From Nisaea sediminum (lineage in GTDB: Bacteria; Pseudomonadota; Alphaproteobacteria; Thalassobaculales; Thalassobaculaceae), in assembly GCF_014904705.1 (NCBI RefSeq), contig NZ_JACZCQ010000009.1:62001-126000 (forward strand): a stretch of DNA of 64,000 nt. The letters run 5' to 3'. Made by a program: the position numbers and the translations under genes. The notes beneath the pieces were generated by a model. That model saw nothing but the letters and a program-made list of their open reading frames with translations. It ran no database searches and had not been told where the DNA came from. Shown here in pieces: positions 1 to 8,300 of this stretch; the first letter of the stretch is position 1, and each line of letters opens with the position of its first letter.

Positions 1-1221
1 CTTCGCGAAAATATTATACTTATTTCGCTCTTTTCTTATTCGTCCAAATACAATGGCCGGATGTATCCCGATTTCATTTGCAAATCGAGCAATAGCTTTC
101 TCATTTTGAGATATGCGAATCGGAGATCTTTTCCATTTTTCCTCCGATATCAGTATGTTCGAGGCAAATAGGTCTGCTTCCTTCTCTATGTTGTCGATCG
201 ACTCGGCTTCAGATTGGTCAAAGAAACCGACTGATAGACCTGAGCGATAATGAAGGACGACGTGCCCCACTTCGTGCAATAGCGTAAACCAAAAATTATC
301 AATAGAATCTCGTCTTAGTGTCATCCCAATTATTGGATTTCCGTCATCCAAAAAGGCAGCTCCGTCGATCTTTAGTCCAGGTATCTGAGGCTCGACGATC
401 AGCGAAATCCCATTTTCCTCAAGGAGTTTCTCTGCACGCAACGGGCCATCTTCGTGCTGACTAAGAGATGGAAGCTGCTTTAACCAATCTATTTTAGCTG
501 GATCGTATTTCTGCTTTCTTCTACTCGCTACGTCGCGACCTCGGTTCACAACTCTGGCGCGCCATGCGTGCATTAGAATGTCGTCACTCATATCGACAAC
601 ATTTAGACCAGTTCGGAGCAGCGTAGGGCTCCCAAACTCTATGCGGTTACCTGCGATAAATTCACGCCAAACGGAAACGTCGTCTTTCTGAGCAAACCAA
701 CCGTGTTTTTTCCCATGACTTAGAATTTTTTTTATCGATGGTTTAGACACATCGTCGACTACGAGGTCGCGACCAAGCACTGCATTAATTTCAGCCTTGA
801 GGTTAACTCCTAGAACGCTAGCTACTGTTTGGCATCTCTTAATGCTTGCACTGGCATATCGCTCCGACTCGTAGCGTTGAATCTGTTGCGCCTTCAATCC
901 CAACCGCCAAGCTAGTTCTTTTTGCGACAACCCCTTCGCAACTCTAGCAACTATCAACGTTAGTCCGATGTCATTGCCTGCACGTGCCGCAAGGCCTTCG
1001 TAGTTTCCGTTCTCTTTTGCCGTCAAATAAGCGTTGATCGACTCCCTCAATTCATCGCGTTCAATTCGTATTGCGGCTGCAACTTGTCGAGTTACCTCAG
1101 GCGGTAAACCCTCAAGCGTTTGTTTGAGCGCGGCTTCAGAGGATAGCGAGCGATTCAACTCGGTAATTCGAGCCTTAGCTTCCCGTAGATCTACTTCATT
1201 TAGTATGCATTTTTCGCTCAT
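1..1221 (-). CDS. XRE-type HTH / ImmA-IrrE family metallopeptidase (3' end beyond window)
   Basis: I read this frame directly from the minus strand. It is open for 407 codons from an ATG at 1221 to base 1 without a stop, so the C-terminus lies outside the window. A helix-turn-helix typical of XRE/Cro regulators spans about residues 88-140 (KGLSQKELAWRLGLKAQQIQ). A zinc-peptidase motif HEVGH sits at residues 316-320, followed by VVLHY and by EADLFA, the third-ligand region of ImmA/IrrE proteins. Such fusions are known as phage or mobile-element regulators, where the peptidase cleaves a repressor, and as antitoxin-like proteins. Base composition is much more AT-rich than the rest of the window, with codons such as AAA, ATA and TTA common, which suggests recent acquisition. 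No toxin partner is visible on the window side. Family is confident; its physiological role is not known. Confidence 0.85.
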   Translation of the reverse strand, partial: MSEKCILNEVDLREAKARITELNRSLSSEAALKQTLEGLPPEVTRQVAAAIRIERDELRESINAYLTAKENGNYEGLAARAGNDIGLTLIVARVAKGLSQKELAWRLGLKAQQIQRYESERYASASIKRCQTVASVLGVNLKAEINAVLGRDLVVDDVSKPSIKKILSHGKKHGWFAQKDDVSVWREFIAGNRIEFGSPTLLRTGLNVVDMSDDILMHAWRARVVNRGRDVASRRKQKYDPAKIDWLKQLPSLSQHEDGPLRAEKLLEENGISLIVEPQIPGLKIDGAAFLDDGNPIIGMTLRRDSIDNFWFTLLHEVGHVVLHYRSGLSVGFFDQSEAESIDNIEKEADLFASNILISEEKWKRSPIRISQNEKAIARFANEIGIHPAIVFGRIRKERNKYNIFAK

Positions 1222-1230
1222 GATACCAGA

Positions 1231-1260
1231 TATGATACACAACAAAAATGTTGTGTCAAG
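1231..1260 (-). promoter_or_regulatory. Promoter with embedded inverted repeat for the XRE/ImmA gene
   Basis: Reading the minus strand, TTGACA (1259-1254) is followed after 16 bases by TATCAT (1237-1232). A perfect inverted repeat ACACAAC-N6-GTTGTGT (1237-1256) fills the spacer. The ATG at 1221 begins only 10 bases after the -10 box and no Shine-Dalgarno sequence lies between, so the mRNA is predicted to be nearly leaderless. The repeat is well placed to be the autoregulatory operator of the encoded HTH protein. This is inferred from spacing and symmetry. Confidence 0.65.
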
Positions 1261-1283
1261 CAATCCGCCATATAGCGCATAGT

Positions 1284-1312
1284 AAAAAACGACCGGTCAC
1301 TGACCGGTCGTT
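1284..1312 (-). terminator. Rho-independent terminator of htpG
   Basis: A 12-bp perfect stem (1288-1299 with 1301-1312, sequence AACGACCGGTCA and its complement) is followed, in the direction of htpG transcription, by a run of six T. It lies about 30 bases after the htpG stop codon and separates htpG from the acquired gene beyond it. Confidence 0.85.
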
Positions 1313-1344
1313 GTTCGTTGATCCTCGTCTTTTTAGCTATGGGC

Positions 1345-3228
1345 TCAAACCGCCATCCCGCGCTCCATCGCCATCGCCAGCCGCCGGGCGAACGCCTTCG
1401 GGTCCGGAACGGCCTCGCCTTCCATGATGCGGGCCTGGTCGAGCAGGAGGTAGGCCGCGTCTTCCAGTTCCTGGCCGGTCTTGCCCGCCTTCACGCGCTT
1501 TGCCAGGGTCTTGATCACCGCGTGCTTGGCGTTGATCTCCAGCACCCGCGGGGTGGCCTTCTCAAGCTGCTTGTGCTGGCGCAAGAGGCGCTCGAGATTG
1601 ATGTCCATGTCGCCCTCGTCCGCGATCAGGCAGACCGGGCTGTCGGTCAGGCGCTTGGACTCCCGGACGTCCTTGACCGTGTCGCCGAGCGCGAGCTTCA
1701 GGGAGGCGATCAACGGCGCGATCTCGGCGCTGGCGGCAGCCGCCTCAGGCTCGTCCTCGGACTTGTCGTCGACATTGGTGCCAGCCACTTTCTCGAGGTC
1801 GGCTGCCCCTCTGGTTATAGACTTGAACGGCTTGCCCTCATAGCCGCCGAACATCGCCTGGATCCAGAAATCGTCGATCGGATCGGAGAGCAGCAGGACC
1901 TCGACGCCCTTGGCCTTGAAGCCTTCGAGATGCGGCGAGTTCAAGAGCGCCTCGGGGCTCTCGCCGATGATGTAGTAGATGGCCTCCTGGCCCTCCTTCA
2001 TCCGCTCGGCATAGTCCTTGAGGCTGACGAGCGTGTCGCTCTCGGTGGTCCTGAAGCGGACGAGGGAGAGCAGGGCCTCCTTGTGCTCGCCGCTATCGGA
2101 ATAGAGCCCTTCCTTCATCACCGGGCCGAAGGCGTCCCAGAACTTCGCGTATTCCTCCGGCTCCTTCTCCGCCTTCTTCTGAAGCTCGGAGAGCACGCGC
2201 TTGGTGACGGCGGAGGAGATCTTCTGCAGCACCGGATTGCGCTGCAGGAGCTCGCGGCTGACATTGAGCGGCAGATCCTCGCAATCGATCACGCCGCGCA
2301 GGAAGCGCAGGTATTCCGGGACCAGTCCCTCGCAATCGTCGGTGATGAAGACCCGCTTCACATAGAGCTTCACCCGGTTCTTGCGGTCCGGATGGAAGAG
2401 GTCGAACGGCCGCTCGGTCGGCACGTAGAGCAGCGCGTTGTATTCGATCACGCCCTCGGCCTTCCAGTGCAGGGTCAGCCAGGGATCGTCGAACGCGTGC
2501 GCCGCGTGGTGGTAGAACTCCTTGTACTGCTCGTCGCTGATCTCGCTCTTCGAACGGGTCCAGAGCGCGGAGGCCTCGTTCAGCGGCTTCTCTTCCTCGC
2601 CCGAGATGAAGAGGATCGGCACCGGGATATGGTCGGAATAGCGCTTCACGATGTGCTGCAGGCGCGGCTCCTCGAGGAACTCGAGGGCGTCGTCCTTCAG
2701 ATGCATCGTGATGATGGTGCCGCGATTGGCCTTCTCGGCATCCGCGATGGTGTATTCGCCGAGCCCGTCGGAGGTCCAGAGATGGGCCTTCTCCTCGCCG
2801 GCGCGGCGGGTCAGCACCTCGACCTTGTCGGCGATCATGAAGGCGGAATAGAAGCCGACGCCGAACTGCCCGATCAGGCTGGCGTCCTTCTTCTCGTCGC
2901 CCGAGAGGTTGGAGACGAAGGCCTCGGTGCCGGAGCGCGCGATGGTGCCGAGATTGTCGGCCAGTTCCTCGGCGCTCATGCCGATGCCGTTGTCGGAGAG
3001 GGTGAGGGTCTTCGCCTCCTTGTCGGCGGCGATCTTGATCTTGAATTCGCCGTCGCCCGTGGTCAGATCCGGCTTGGTCAGCGCGAGATAGCGCAGCTTG
3101 TCGCAAGCATCGGAAGCGTTGGAGATCAGTTCGCGCAGGAAGACTTCGCGCTCGCTGTAGAGCGAATTGGCGACGATCTTGAGGAGCTTGCTGACCTCGG
3201 CCTGGAACGTCCGCTTTTCCGCAGTCAT
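1345..3228 (-). CDS. htpG: Molecular chaperone HtpG (bacterial Hsp90)
   Basis: ATP-dependent Hsp90 chaperone of the cytosol. The N-terminal GHKL ATPase domain is clear: ELISNASDACDKLR with the catalytic Glu, then DNGIGM and GQFGVGFYSAF. The middle and C-terminal domains follow with normal spacing; the 627-residue length matches the family. I place the start at the ATG at 3228 and not at the GTG 12 bases upstream, because the ribosome-binding sequence AGAGGTG overlaps that GTG and lies 9 bases before the ATG. It is transcribed alone, with its own terminator downstream and a candidate heat-shock promoter upstream. No defect is seen. Confidence 0.97.
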   Translation of the reverse strand: MTAEKRTFQAEVSKLLKIVANSLYSEREVFLRELISNASDACDKLRYLALTKPDLTTGDGEFKIKIAADKEAKTLTLSDNGIGMSAEELADNLGTIARSGTEAFVSNLSGDEKKDASLIGQFGVGFYSAFMIADKVEVLTRRAGEEKAHLWTSDGLGEYTIADAEKANRGTIITMHLKDDALEFLEEPRLQHIVKRYSDHIPVPILFISGEEEKPLNEASALWTRSKSEISDEQYKEFYHHAAHAFDDPWLTLHWKAEGVIEYNALLYVPTERPFDLFHPDRKNRVKLYVKRVFITDDCEGLVPEYLRFLRGVIDCEDLPLNVSRELLQRNPVLQKISSAVTKRVLSELQKKAEKEPEEYAKFWDAFGPVMKEGLYSDSGEHKEALLSLVRFRTTESDTLVSLKDYAERMKEGQEAIYYIIGESPEALLNSPHLEGFKAKGVEVLLLSDPIDDFWIQAMFGGYEGKPFKSITRGAADLEKVAGTNVDDKSEDEPEAAAASAEIAPLIASLKLALGDTVKDVRESKRLTDSPVCLIADEGDMDINLERLLRQHKQLEKATPRVLEINAKHAVIKTLAKRVKAGKTGQELEDAAYLLLDQARIMEGEAVPDPKAFARRLAMAMERGMAV

Positions 3229-3280
3229 TTTCGCGATCACCTCTTGCTTAAATTGGGATCAATGTGATTGATGAGGCCTC

Positions 3281-3309
3281 ATATGTGGGAAGTTGGAATT
3301 AATCGCAAG
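3281..3309 (-). promoter_or_regulatory. Candidate sigma-32 (heat-shock) promoter of htpG
   Basis: On the minus strand CTTG (3309-3306) is followed after 18 bases by CACATAT (3287-3281), resembling the alphaproteobacterial sigma-32 pattern CTTG-N17/18-CYTATNT. Transcription would start near 3274, leaving a leader of about 45 bases that contains a small inverted repeat ATCAAT-GTG-ATTGAT (3258-3272). The match is partial and needs a transcription start map; a heat-shock sigma factor gene lies 6 kb away. Confidence 0.35.
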
Positions 3310-3356
3310 TCCCGCGCCGCCCCCATTTTGATCGAGGGCCAGTCCGAAACCTTCCC

Positions 3357-6044
3357 ATGAGCAGTTCGACGCAAGAAGGCCGCATCACCGCGATGCTGGG
3401 CCCGACCAACACCGGCAAGACCTATTTCGCCATCGAGCGGATGCTCGGCCATGCGACCGGCATGATCGGCTTCCCGCTGCGCCTGCTCGCGCGCGAGAAC
3501 TACGACCGGATCGTCGCGCTGAAGGGCAAGCAGGCGGTGGCGCTGATCACCGGCGAGGAGAAGATCCTGCCGCCGAGGGCGCGCTATTTCGTCTGCACGG
3601 TGGAATCCATGCCGACGGACCGGTTCGTCGATTTCCTCGCGGTGGACGAGATCCAGCTCTGCGGCGACCGCGAGCGCGGCCATGTCTTCACCGACCGGCT
3701 GCTGCACGCGCGCGGCCGGCAGGAGACCATGTTCCTCGGCTCCGACATCATCCGCCCGCTGATCAAAAAGCTGGTGCCGAAGGCGGAGATCGTCGGACGG
3801 GCGCGGCTCTCGCGCCTGACCTATACCGGTCCGCGCAAGCTGACCCGGCTGCCGCGGCGTTCCGCCATCGTCGCCTTCTCCGCGGCCGACGTCTATGTCC
3901 TGGCGGAGATCGTCCGGCGCCAGCGCGGCGGCGCCGCCGTGGTGCTCGGCGCGCTCTCGCCGCGTGCCCGCAATGCGCAGGTGGCGATGTACCAGGAGGG
4001 CGAGGTCGACTACCTGATCGCGACCGACGCCATCGGCATGGGGCTGAACATGGATGTCGACCATGTCGCCTTCGCCGAGGACATGAAGTTCGACGGCCGC
4101 GCGCCGCGCCGCCTGACGCCGCCGGAGATGGCGCAGATCGCCGGCCGCGCCGGGCGGCACATGAATGACGGCACCTTCGGGGTGACGGCGGACTGCCCGC
4201 CGCTGGACGAGGAGATGGTGGAGGCGCTGGAGAATCACAGCTTCGATCCGCTGCGCCATGTCTACTGGCGCAACAGCCGGCTCTCCTTCGGCAGCCTCGG
4301 GCTGCTGCGGCGCTCGCTCGAGACCCACAGCCAGGAACCGCACGTGATCCGCAAGCGGGACGCGGAGGACCAGCAGGCGCTGGAGGCGATGGCGCGGATC
4401 GAGGCGGTGCAGGACCGGGCGACCTCGCCGGACCGGGTGAGGCTGCTCTGGGACATCTGCCAGATCCCGGATTTCCGCAAGACCATGAGCGAGTCGCACG
4501 CCCAGCTGCTCTCGAAGATCTTCTTCGATCTGACCGACGGGCCGGAGCGGCTGGCGACCGACTGGGTGGCGAACCAGGTGAAGCGCCACGACCGTACGGA
4601 CGGCGATATCGACACGCTGGTAAACCGTATCGCACATATCCGCACTTGGACGTATATTACGCACCGGGGAGATTGGGTGTCCGACCCCGCGCACTGGCAG
4701 GCCCAGACGCGGGCGGTCGAAGACCGCCTTTCGGATGCTCTGCATGACAAGCTCACCCAGCGGTTCGTCGACAAGCGCGCGGCATTGTTCATGCGCAAGT
4801 TGAAGGACGGCGGGACCTTGTCTGCGGCCGTGAAATCCGACAGTACGGTGGTCGTGGAGGGCCATGCTGTCGGTCACATGGAAGGATTGAGATTCGTGCC
4901 TGATGTAGTTGATAGCGCCAATGCGAAGCCGGTTCTGACGGCGGCGCGCAAAGTCCTGCCGGAGGAACTCGCCCGGCGGACCGGTCAGATCGAGGCGGCG
5001 GACAATGCGGCCTTCTCGATCGGGCCGAAAGGCTCGGTGATCTGGCTCGGTGCGGAAATCGCCCAGCTCGAGGCCGGCGCCGACATCCTCTCGCCGCAGA
5101 TCCGCGTTGCGAACGAGGAACTGCTAGACGGAGAGATGCGCAAGCGGATCGAAGCCCGCCTGCGTGCCTGGCTGTCCGGTGAATTCGAGGAGCGGCTGGG
5201 GGGACTGACGGCGATCAAGGCCGCGGAGCTCGAAGGCGCCGCCCGGGGGATCGCCTACCAGGTTCTGGAAGGCGTCGGCGGGGTTTCCGCCGACAAGGTG
5301 TCCTCGCTGCGCCGCGATCTCGACGACGAGCAACGCAAGTCGCTCGCCCGCCTCGGCATCCGCTTCGGCACCGAGACCGTGTTCCTGCCGGTGCTGCTGA
5401 AGCCCAAGGCTGTCGAATTCCGCGCCATGCTCTGGAGCGTCCATTCCGGCCAGTTCCCGGAAGGCGGACCGCCGCCGGCCGGCCGCGTCATGGTGACCCG
5501 GTCGGAGGATGCGAGCGACGAGTTCTATCTCGCCATCGGCTACAAGCGCGTCGGCGGCCATGCGGTGCGTGCCGACATGCTGGAGCGGGTCGCCCAGATG
5601 GTCCGTCAGGCCGCCCGCGAGGGGGCCTTCGCGATCTCGGCCGACATGCTTTCGCTGGCCGGGGTCGGTCACGAGGCGATGGCGGAGATCCTGACCGATC
5701 TTGGCTACCGCCGCGGCGAGGATGTCGAGGGCGAGCCCCGCTTCATCGCCCGCCGCCGCGAGCCGAAGCGCCGCCCCGAAGGTGAAAAGCGGCCGGAAGG
5801 CGAGAAGAGGCCGGAGCGCAATCGGCAGAACGGCAAGCCGCGGCAGCAGGCCGGCGACGGCGAGAAGGGCGAGCGCAAGGGGCGTCCGAACGGTGGGCCC
5901 AAGGACGGTCCGCGCGGGCCGAAGCGCAAGGACGGCGGTCCGAGGGGGCCGAAAGGCCCGAAGGTCATCAGCTCGAACGGTCCGGCGATGCGGCCCGAGG
6001 ATTCGCCCTTCGCGGTGCTGCAGCAGCTCAAACTGGCGAAATGA
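3357..6044 (+). CDS. SUV3-like DEIQ-box RNA helicase with basic tail
   Basis: Superfamily 2 helicase of the mitochondrial SUV3 type, which in mitochondria unwinds RNA for degradation. Walker A GPTNTGKT is at residues 15-22, the variant Walker B DEIQ (typical of SUV3 rather than DEAD/DEAH) at 97-100, IATDAIGMGLNM near 221, and motif VI QIAGRAGR at 260-267. A long C-terminal half follows, ending in about 90 residues rich in Arg, Lys, Gly and Pro that look disordered and RNA-binding. Many alphaproteobacteria carry this long form. The gene overlaps the next one by four bases (ATGA), so the two are translationally coupled. A role in RNA turnover is inferred from the family. Confidence 0.88.
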   Translation: MSSSTQEGRITAMLGPTNTGKTYFAIERMLGHATGMIGFPLRLLARENYDRIVALKGKQAVALITGEEKILPPRARYFVCTVESMPTDRFVDFLAVDEIQLCGDRERGHVFTDRLLHARGRQETMFLGSDIIRPLIKKLVPKAEIVGRARLSRLTYTGPRKLTRLPRRSAIVAFSAADVYVLAEIVRRQRGGAAVVLGALSPRARNAQVAMYQEGEVDYLIATDAIGMGLNMDVDHVAFAEDMKFDGRAPRRLTPPEMAQIAGRAGRHMNDGTFGVTADCPPLDEEMVEALENHSFDPLRHVYWRNSRLSFGSLGLLRRSLETHSQEPHVIRKRDAEDQQALEAMARIEAVQDRATSPDRVRLLWDICQIPDFRKTMSESHAQLLSKIFFDLTDGPERLATDWVANQVKRHDRTDGDIDTLVNRIAHIRTWTYITHRGDWVSDPAHWQAQTRAVEDRLSDALHDKLTQRFVDKRAALFMRKLKDGGTLSAAVKSDSTVVVEGHAVGHMEGLRFVPDVVDSANAKPVLTAARKVLPEELARRTGQIEAADNAAFSIGPKGSVIWLGAEIAQLEAGADILSPQIRVANEELLDGEMRKRIEARLRAWLSGEFEERLGGLTAIKAAELEGAARGIAYQVLEGVGGVSADKVSSLRRDLDDEQRKSLARLGIRFGTETVFLPVLLKPKAVEFRAMLWSVHSGQFPEGGPPPAGRVMVTRSEDASDEFYLAIGYKRVGGHAVRADMLERVAQMVRQAAREGAFAISADMLSLAGVGHEAMAEILTDLGYRRGEDVEGEPRFIARRREPKRRPEGEKRPEGEKRPERNRQNGKPRQQAGDGEKGERKGRPNGGPKDGPRGPKRKDGGPRGPKGPKVISSNGPAMRPEDSPFAVLQQLKLAK

Positions 6045-6439
6045 CGGAAGCCGGGACCCAGCGTCTCGACAAGTGGCTCTGGTGCGCCCGGTTCTTCAAG
6101 AGCCGGGGGCTCGCCAACAAGTTGCTCGGCGCCGGGCGGCTTCGGCTCTCCGGCAAGACCGTCACCAAGGCGCACCAGCTGGTGCGCGGGGGCGACGTGC
6201 TGACCTTTCCCCAGGGCCCACATATCCGAGTGGTGAAGGTGCTCTTCCTCGCCGAACGCCGCGGCCCGGCGCCGGAAGCGCAATTGCTCTACGAGGATCT
6301 GGCGCCGATCCAACCCTCCGGACCGAAGGAAGACGCGCCGCCGGAGGTGTCGAAGGCCGCGCGGCGGGAGCCCGGAAGCGGCCGTCCGACGAAACGGGAG
6401 CGCCGGAAGACCGATCAGCTCCGTTCGCCCGACGAGTAG
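6041..6439 (+). CDS. S4-domain RNA-binding protein (HslR-like)
   Basis: Small cytosolic RNA-binding protein of 132 residues. The S4 domain occupies residues 6-60, beginning RLDKWLWCARFFKSR and containing RLRLSGKTVTKAHQLVRGGD. This is the pattern of the HslR family, which in E. coli binds stalled 50S subunits carrying nascent peptidyl-tRNA. The C-terminal third is basic and low in complexity. It starts inside the stop codon of the helicase gene, so the two proteins are probably made together and may share RNA substrates. HslR function is inferred from the family only. Confidence 0.85.
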   Translation: MTEAGTQRLDKWLWCARFFKSRGLANKLLGAGRLRLSGKTVTKAHQLVRGGDVLTFPQGPHIRVVKVLFLAERRGPAPEAQLLYEDLAPIQPSGPKEDAPPEVSKAARREPGSGRPTKRERRKTDQLRSPDE

Positions 6440-6526
6440 CGCGGGCAGAGGGGACACAAGCGAAAGCTTGTCAAAGCCGCCAGAGGGCTTAGATAGGGGG
6501 CATCCCACTCTTCCCCTGGAATATCC

Positions 6527-6991
6527 ATGCTTGGTTCCCTGAAGCTCTTTTTTGACAAGTTCGGCGCCGATGGCGCGGGCGATGCCGCCAAATTCGACGG
6601 TGTCGCCGAGGCGGTCGCCACCCTTCTGGTGAAGGCGGCGTCCCTCGACGGCGAATTCGGCGCCGACGAGCGCCGGACGATTGAGGCTCTGCTGAGCCGG
6701 CGGTTCGCGCTCTCTGAATCGCAAGTCCGCCGTCTGATCGAAGACGCCCATGCGGAAATGGAGCAAAGCGTCGATTTCTACAGCTACACGCGGGTGATTC
6801 GGGACGAGTTCGATCATGACAAACGCGTCGAATTGATGGAAATGCTCTGGGAAGTCGGTTATGCGGATGGCGTCCTGCACGATCACGAGGCCAGCCTGAT
6901 GCGCCGTGTTACGGGGCTGATTTATGTCTCGGATCAGGAAAGCGGTGCTGCGCGCAAACGTGTCATGCAGAAACTCGGGCTTGCCGAATAA
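6527..6991 (+). CDS. TerB-like helical protein
   Basis: A 154-residue soluble protein resembling the TerB (tellurite resistance / DUF533) helical fold. It has the repeated acidic signature of the family: [20 protein letters not shown] near residue 37 and [19 protein letters not shown] near residue 109, two D-G-x(n)-E segments that form the metal-binding acidic cluster in TerB. No other ter genes are nearby, so a role in tellurite resistance should not be assumed; stand-alone TerB proteins are common in alphaproteobacteria with unknown function. It precedes fdxA by 52 bases on the same strand. Confidence 0.75.
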   Translation: MLGSLKLFFDKFGADGAGDAAKFDGVAEAVATLLVKAASLDGEFGADERRTIEALLSRRFALSESQVRRLIEDAHAEMEQSVDFYSYTRVIRDEFDHDKRVELMEMLWEVGYADGVLHDHEASLMRRVTGLIYVSDQESGAARKRVMQKLGLAE

Positions 6992-7043
6992 CCCGTTTTT
7001 CATTAACGAGACCGTCGAGTTTTGCCGGGCATGGAGTCTTTTG

Positions 7044-7382
7044 ATGACGTACATCGTCAACGATCTCTGCATTAAGTGTAAGTACACCGACTGCGTCGAA
7101 GTGTGCCCAGTGGACTGTTTCTATGAAGGCGAGAACATGCTCGTCATTCATCCCGACGAATGCATCGACTGCGGTGTGTGCGAGCCGGAATGCCCGGCCG
7201 AGGCGATCCTCCCGGATACCGAGCCGGAAGCGGAAAAGTGGATCGAGTTCAATCGGCAATATTCCGAGCAATGGCCGAACATCACCCGCAAGATCGACGC
7301 CATGCCGGACGCGGACGATTTCCAGAAAGTCGAAGGCAAATTCGACAAGTTTTTCTCCCCTGCTCCGGGCAAGGGCGATTAA
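7044..7382 (+). CDS. fdxA: Seven-iron ferredoxin FdxA
   Basis: Electron carrier with one [3Fe-4S] and one [4Fe-4S] cluster, 112 residues. The cysteines are arranged as [17 protein letters not shown] at residues 8-24 and [12 protein letters not shown] at about 39-50, followed by the long C-terminal region typical of Azotobacter-type FdI. I chose the ATG at 7044 because GGAG lies seven bases upstream and the protein then begins MTYIV, as family members do; an in-frame start 120 bases earlier would overlap the TerB-like gene. A terminator hairpin lies about 190 bases downstream. Confidence 0.95.
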   Translation: MTYIVNDLCIKCKYTDCVEVCPVDCFYEGENMLVIHPDECIDCGVCEPECPAEAILPDTEPEAEKWIEFNRQYSEQWPNITRKIDAMPDADDFQKVEGKFDKFFSPAPGKGD

Positions 7383-7569
7383 CCTCAGGATTTCGCGCAT
7401 TTGTCATAAAATTGTAAGCCATGCGCCCTGCGGGGGCGGGCCATGCGCCCGCGGACTCCCAATTCGGTGAATTTTGTGATAATGTGCGGGAATTCGGTGG
7501 GGCAAAACGTCTCGCCTCGCCGCCGTATCCGAGAAGGTTTCGGACCATAGTCGAGCGGTATCCGCGAAG

Positions 7570-7591
7570 GCGGGCGATGGCCCGCTTTTTT
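7570..7591 (+). terminator. Rho-independent terminator after fdxA
   Basis: GCGGGC-GATG-GCCCGC (7570-7585) followed by six T (7586-7591). The 277-base gap between fdxA and carD (7383-7659) otherwise holds only a moderately GC-rich stretch without a convincing gene; the carD promoter must lie within or just after it. Confidence 0.75.
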
Positions 7592-7659
7592 GGCGCCCGC
7601 CGATAGCCTTCCGCGCTTGATGCGAGCCCGTGGTCCAGACAAGTGAGAGAGACCGACGA

Positions 7660-8157
7660 ATGACAAAAAAAGTGGAGTTCAAGGCTGGGGATTTCGTGGT
7701 CTATCCGACCCATGGCGTCGGTAAGATCATTGGCACCGAAACCCAGCAAATCGCAGGGACTGAACTTGATCTGCTGGTGATTACTTTCGAGCAAGACCGC
7801 ATGACTCTGCGGATTCCGGTGGGGAAAGCCAACAATTCCGGTCTGCGCCGCCTCAGCACCCGCAAGCAGATGGATGCTGCGATCACCAAGCTGAAAGGCC
7901 GTGCGCGGGTGCGCCGGACCATGTGGTCCCGCCGTGCCCAGGAATATGAGGCGAAGATCAATTCCGGCGACCCGGTGTCCATTGCCGAAGTTGTCCGCGA
8001 CCTGCGTCGCAATACCGGCCAGGCGGACCAGTCCTACAGCGAACGGCAGATGTATCAGGCCGCGCTCGACCGTCTGGCGCGTGAGTTTGCCGCGATCGAG
8101 AAGATCGACGAGGACGCGGCGACGGACCGGCTCGAGAAGATCATGGCGGCTGCCTGA
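7660..8157 (+). CDS. CarD/CdnL family RNA polymerase-binding regulator
   Basis: Essential-type global transcription factor that binds the RNA polymerase beta subunit and stabilises open promoter complexes, mainly at rRNA and growth-related promoters. The N-terminal RNAP-interacting domain is clear (EFKAGDFVVYPTHGVGKIIGTE) and the helical DNA-binding C-terminal domain includes the conserved MWSRRAQEYEAKINSGD segment and SYSERQMYQAALDRLARE. I start at the ATG at 7660 (MTKKVEF, 165 residues), the usual N-terminus; a GTG 30 bases upstream is possible but would add a non-conserved extension. A strong terminator follows. Confidence 0.93.
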   Translation: MTKKVEFKAGDFVVYPTHGVGKIIGTETQQIAGTELDLLVITFEQDRMTLRIPVGKANNSGLRRLSTRKQMDAAITKLKGRARVRRTMWSRRAQEYEAKINSGDPVSIAEVVRDLRRNTGQADQSYSERQMYQAALDRLAREFAAIEKIDEDAATDRLEKIMAAA

Positions 8158-8193
8158 TCCCGGCATTCTGCCCAAACGGGTATTTCATGTTTG

Positions 8194-8226
8194 CAGGCGG
8201 CGCCATCGGCGCCGCCTGTTTCGTTT
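8194..8226 (+). terminator. Rho-independent terminator of carD
   Basis: An 11-bp perfect GC-rich stem (8194-8204 with 8208-8218, loop ATC) followed by TTTCGTTT. It ends the carD transcript about 35 bases after the stop codon. Confidence 0.85.
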
Positions 8227-8300
8227 CGAGGAACCTAGGGTCAACTTCGACCGTTGGCGTCCGGCGCGTGAATTGCTATCTGGAGGAGAGGAGCAAAGCG

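Noticed and set aside
1-1221. Toxin-antitoxin pair
   Set aside because: No toxin gene is visible next to the XRE/ImmA gene inside the window; the partner, if any, would lie to the left.
1318-3267. A 649-codon open frame on the + strand opposite htpG
   Set aside because: It is a mirror of the high-GC codon pattern of htpG; the product is Leu/Arg/Gly-rich without domains, and htpG is certain on the other strand.
7383-7659. Possible small gene or RNA between fdxA and carD
   Set aside because: Only a terminator hairpin is convincing; the open frames there lack coding character and ribosome-binding sites.
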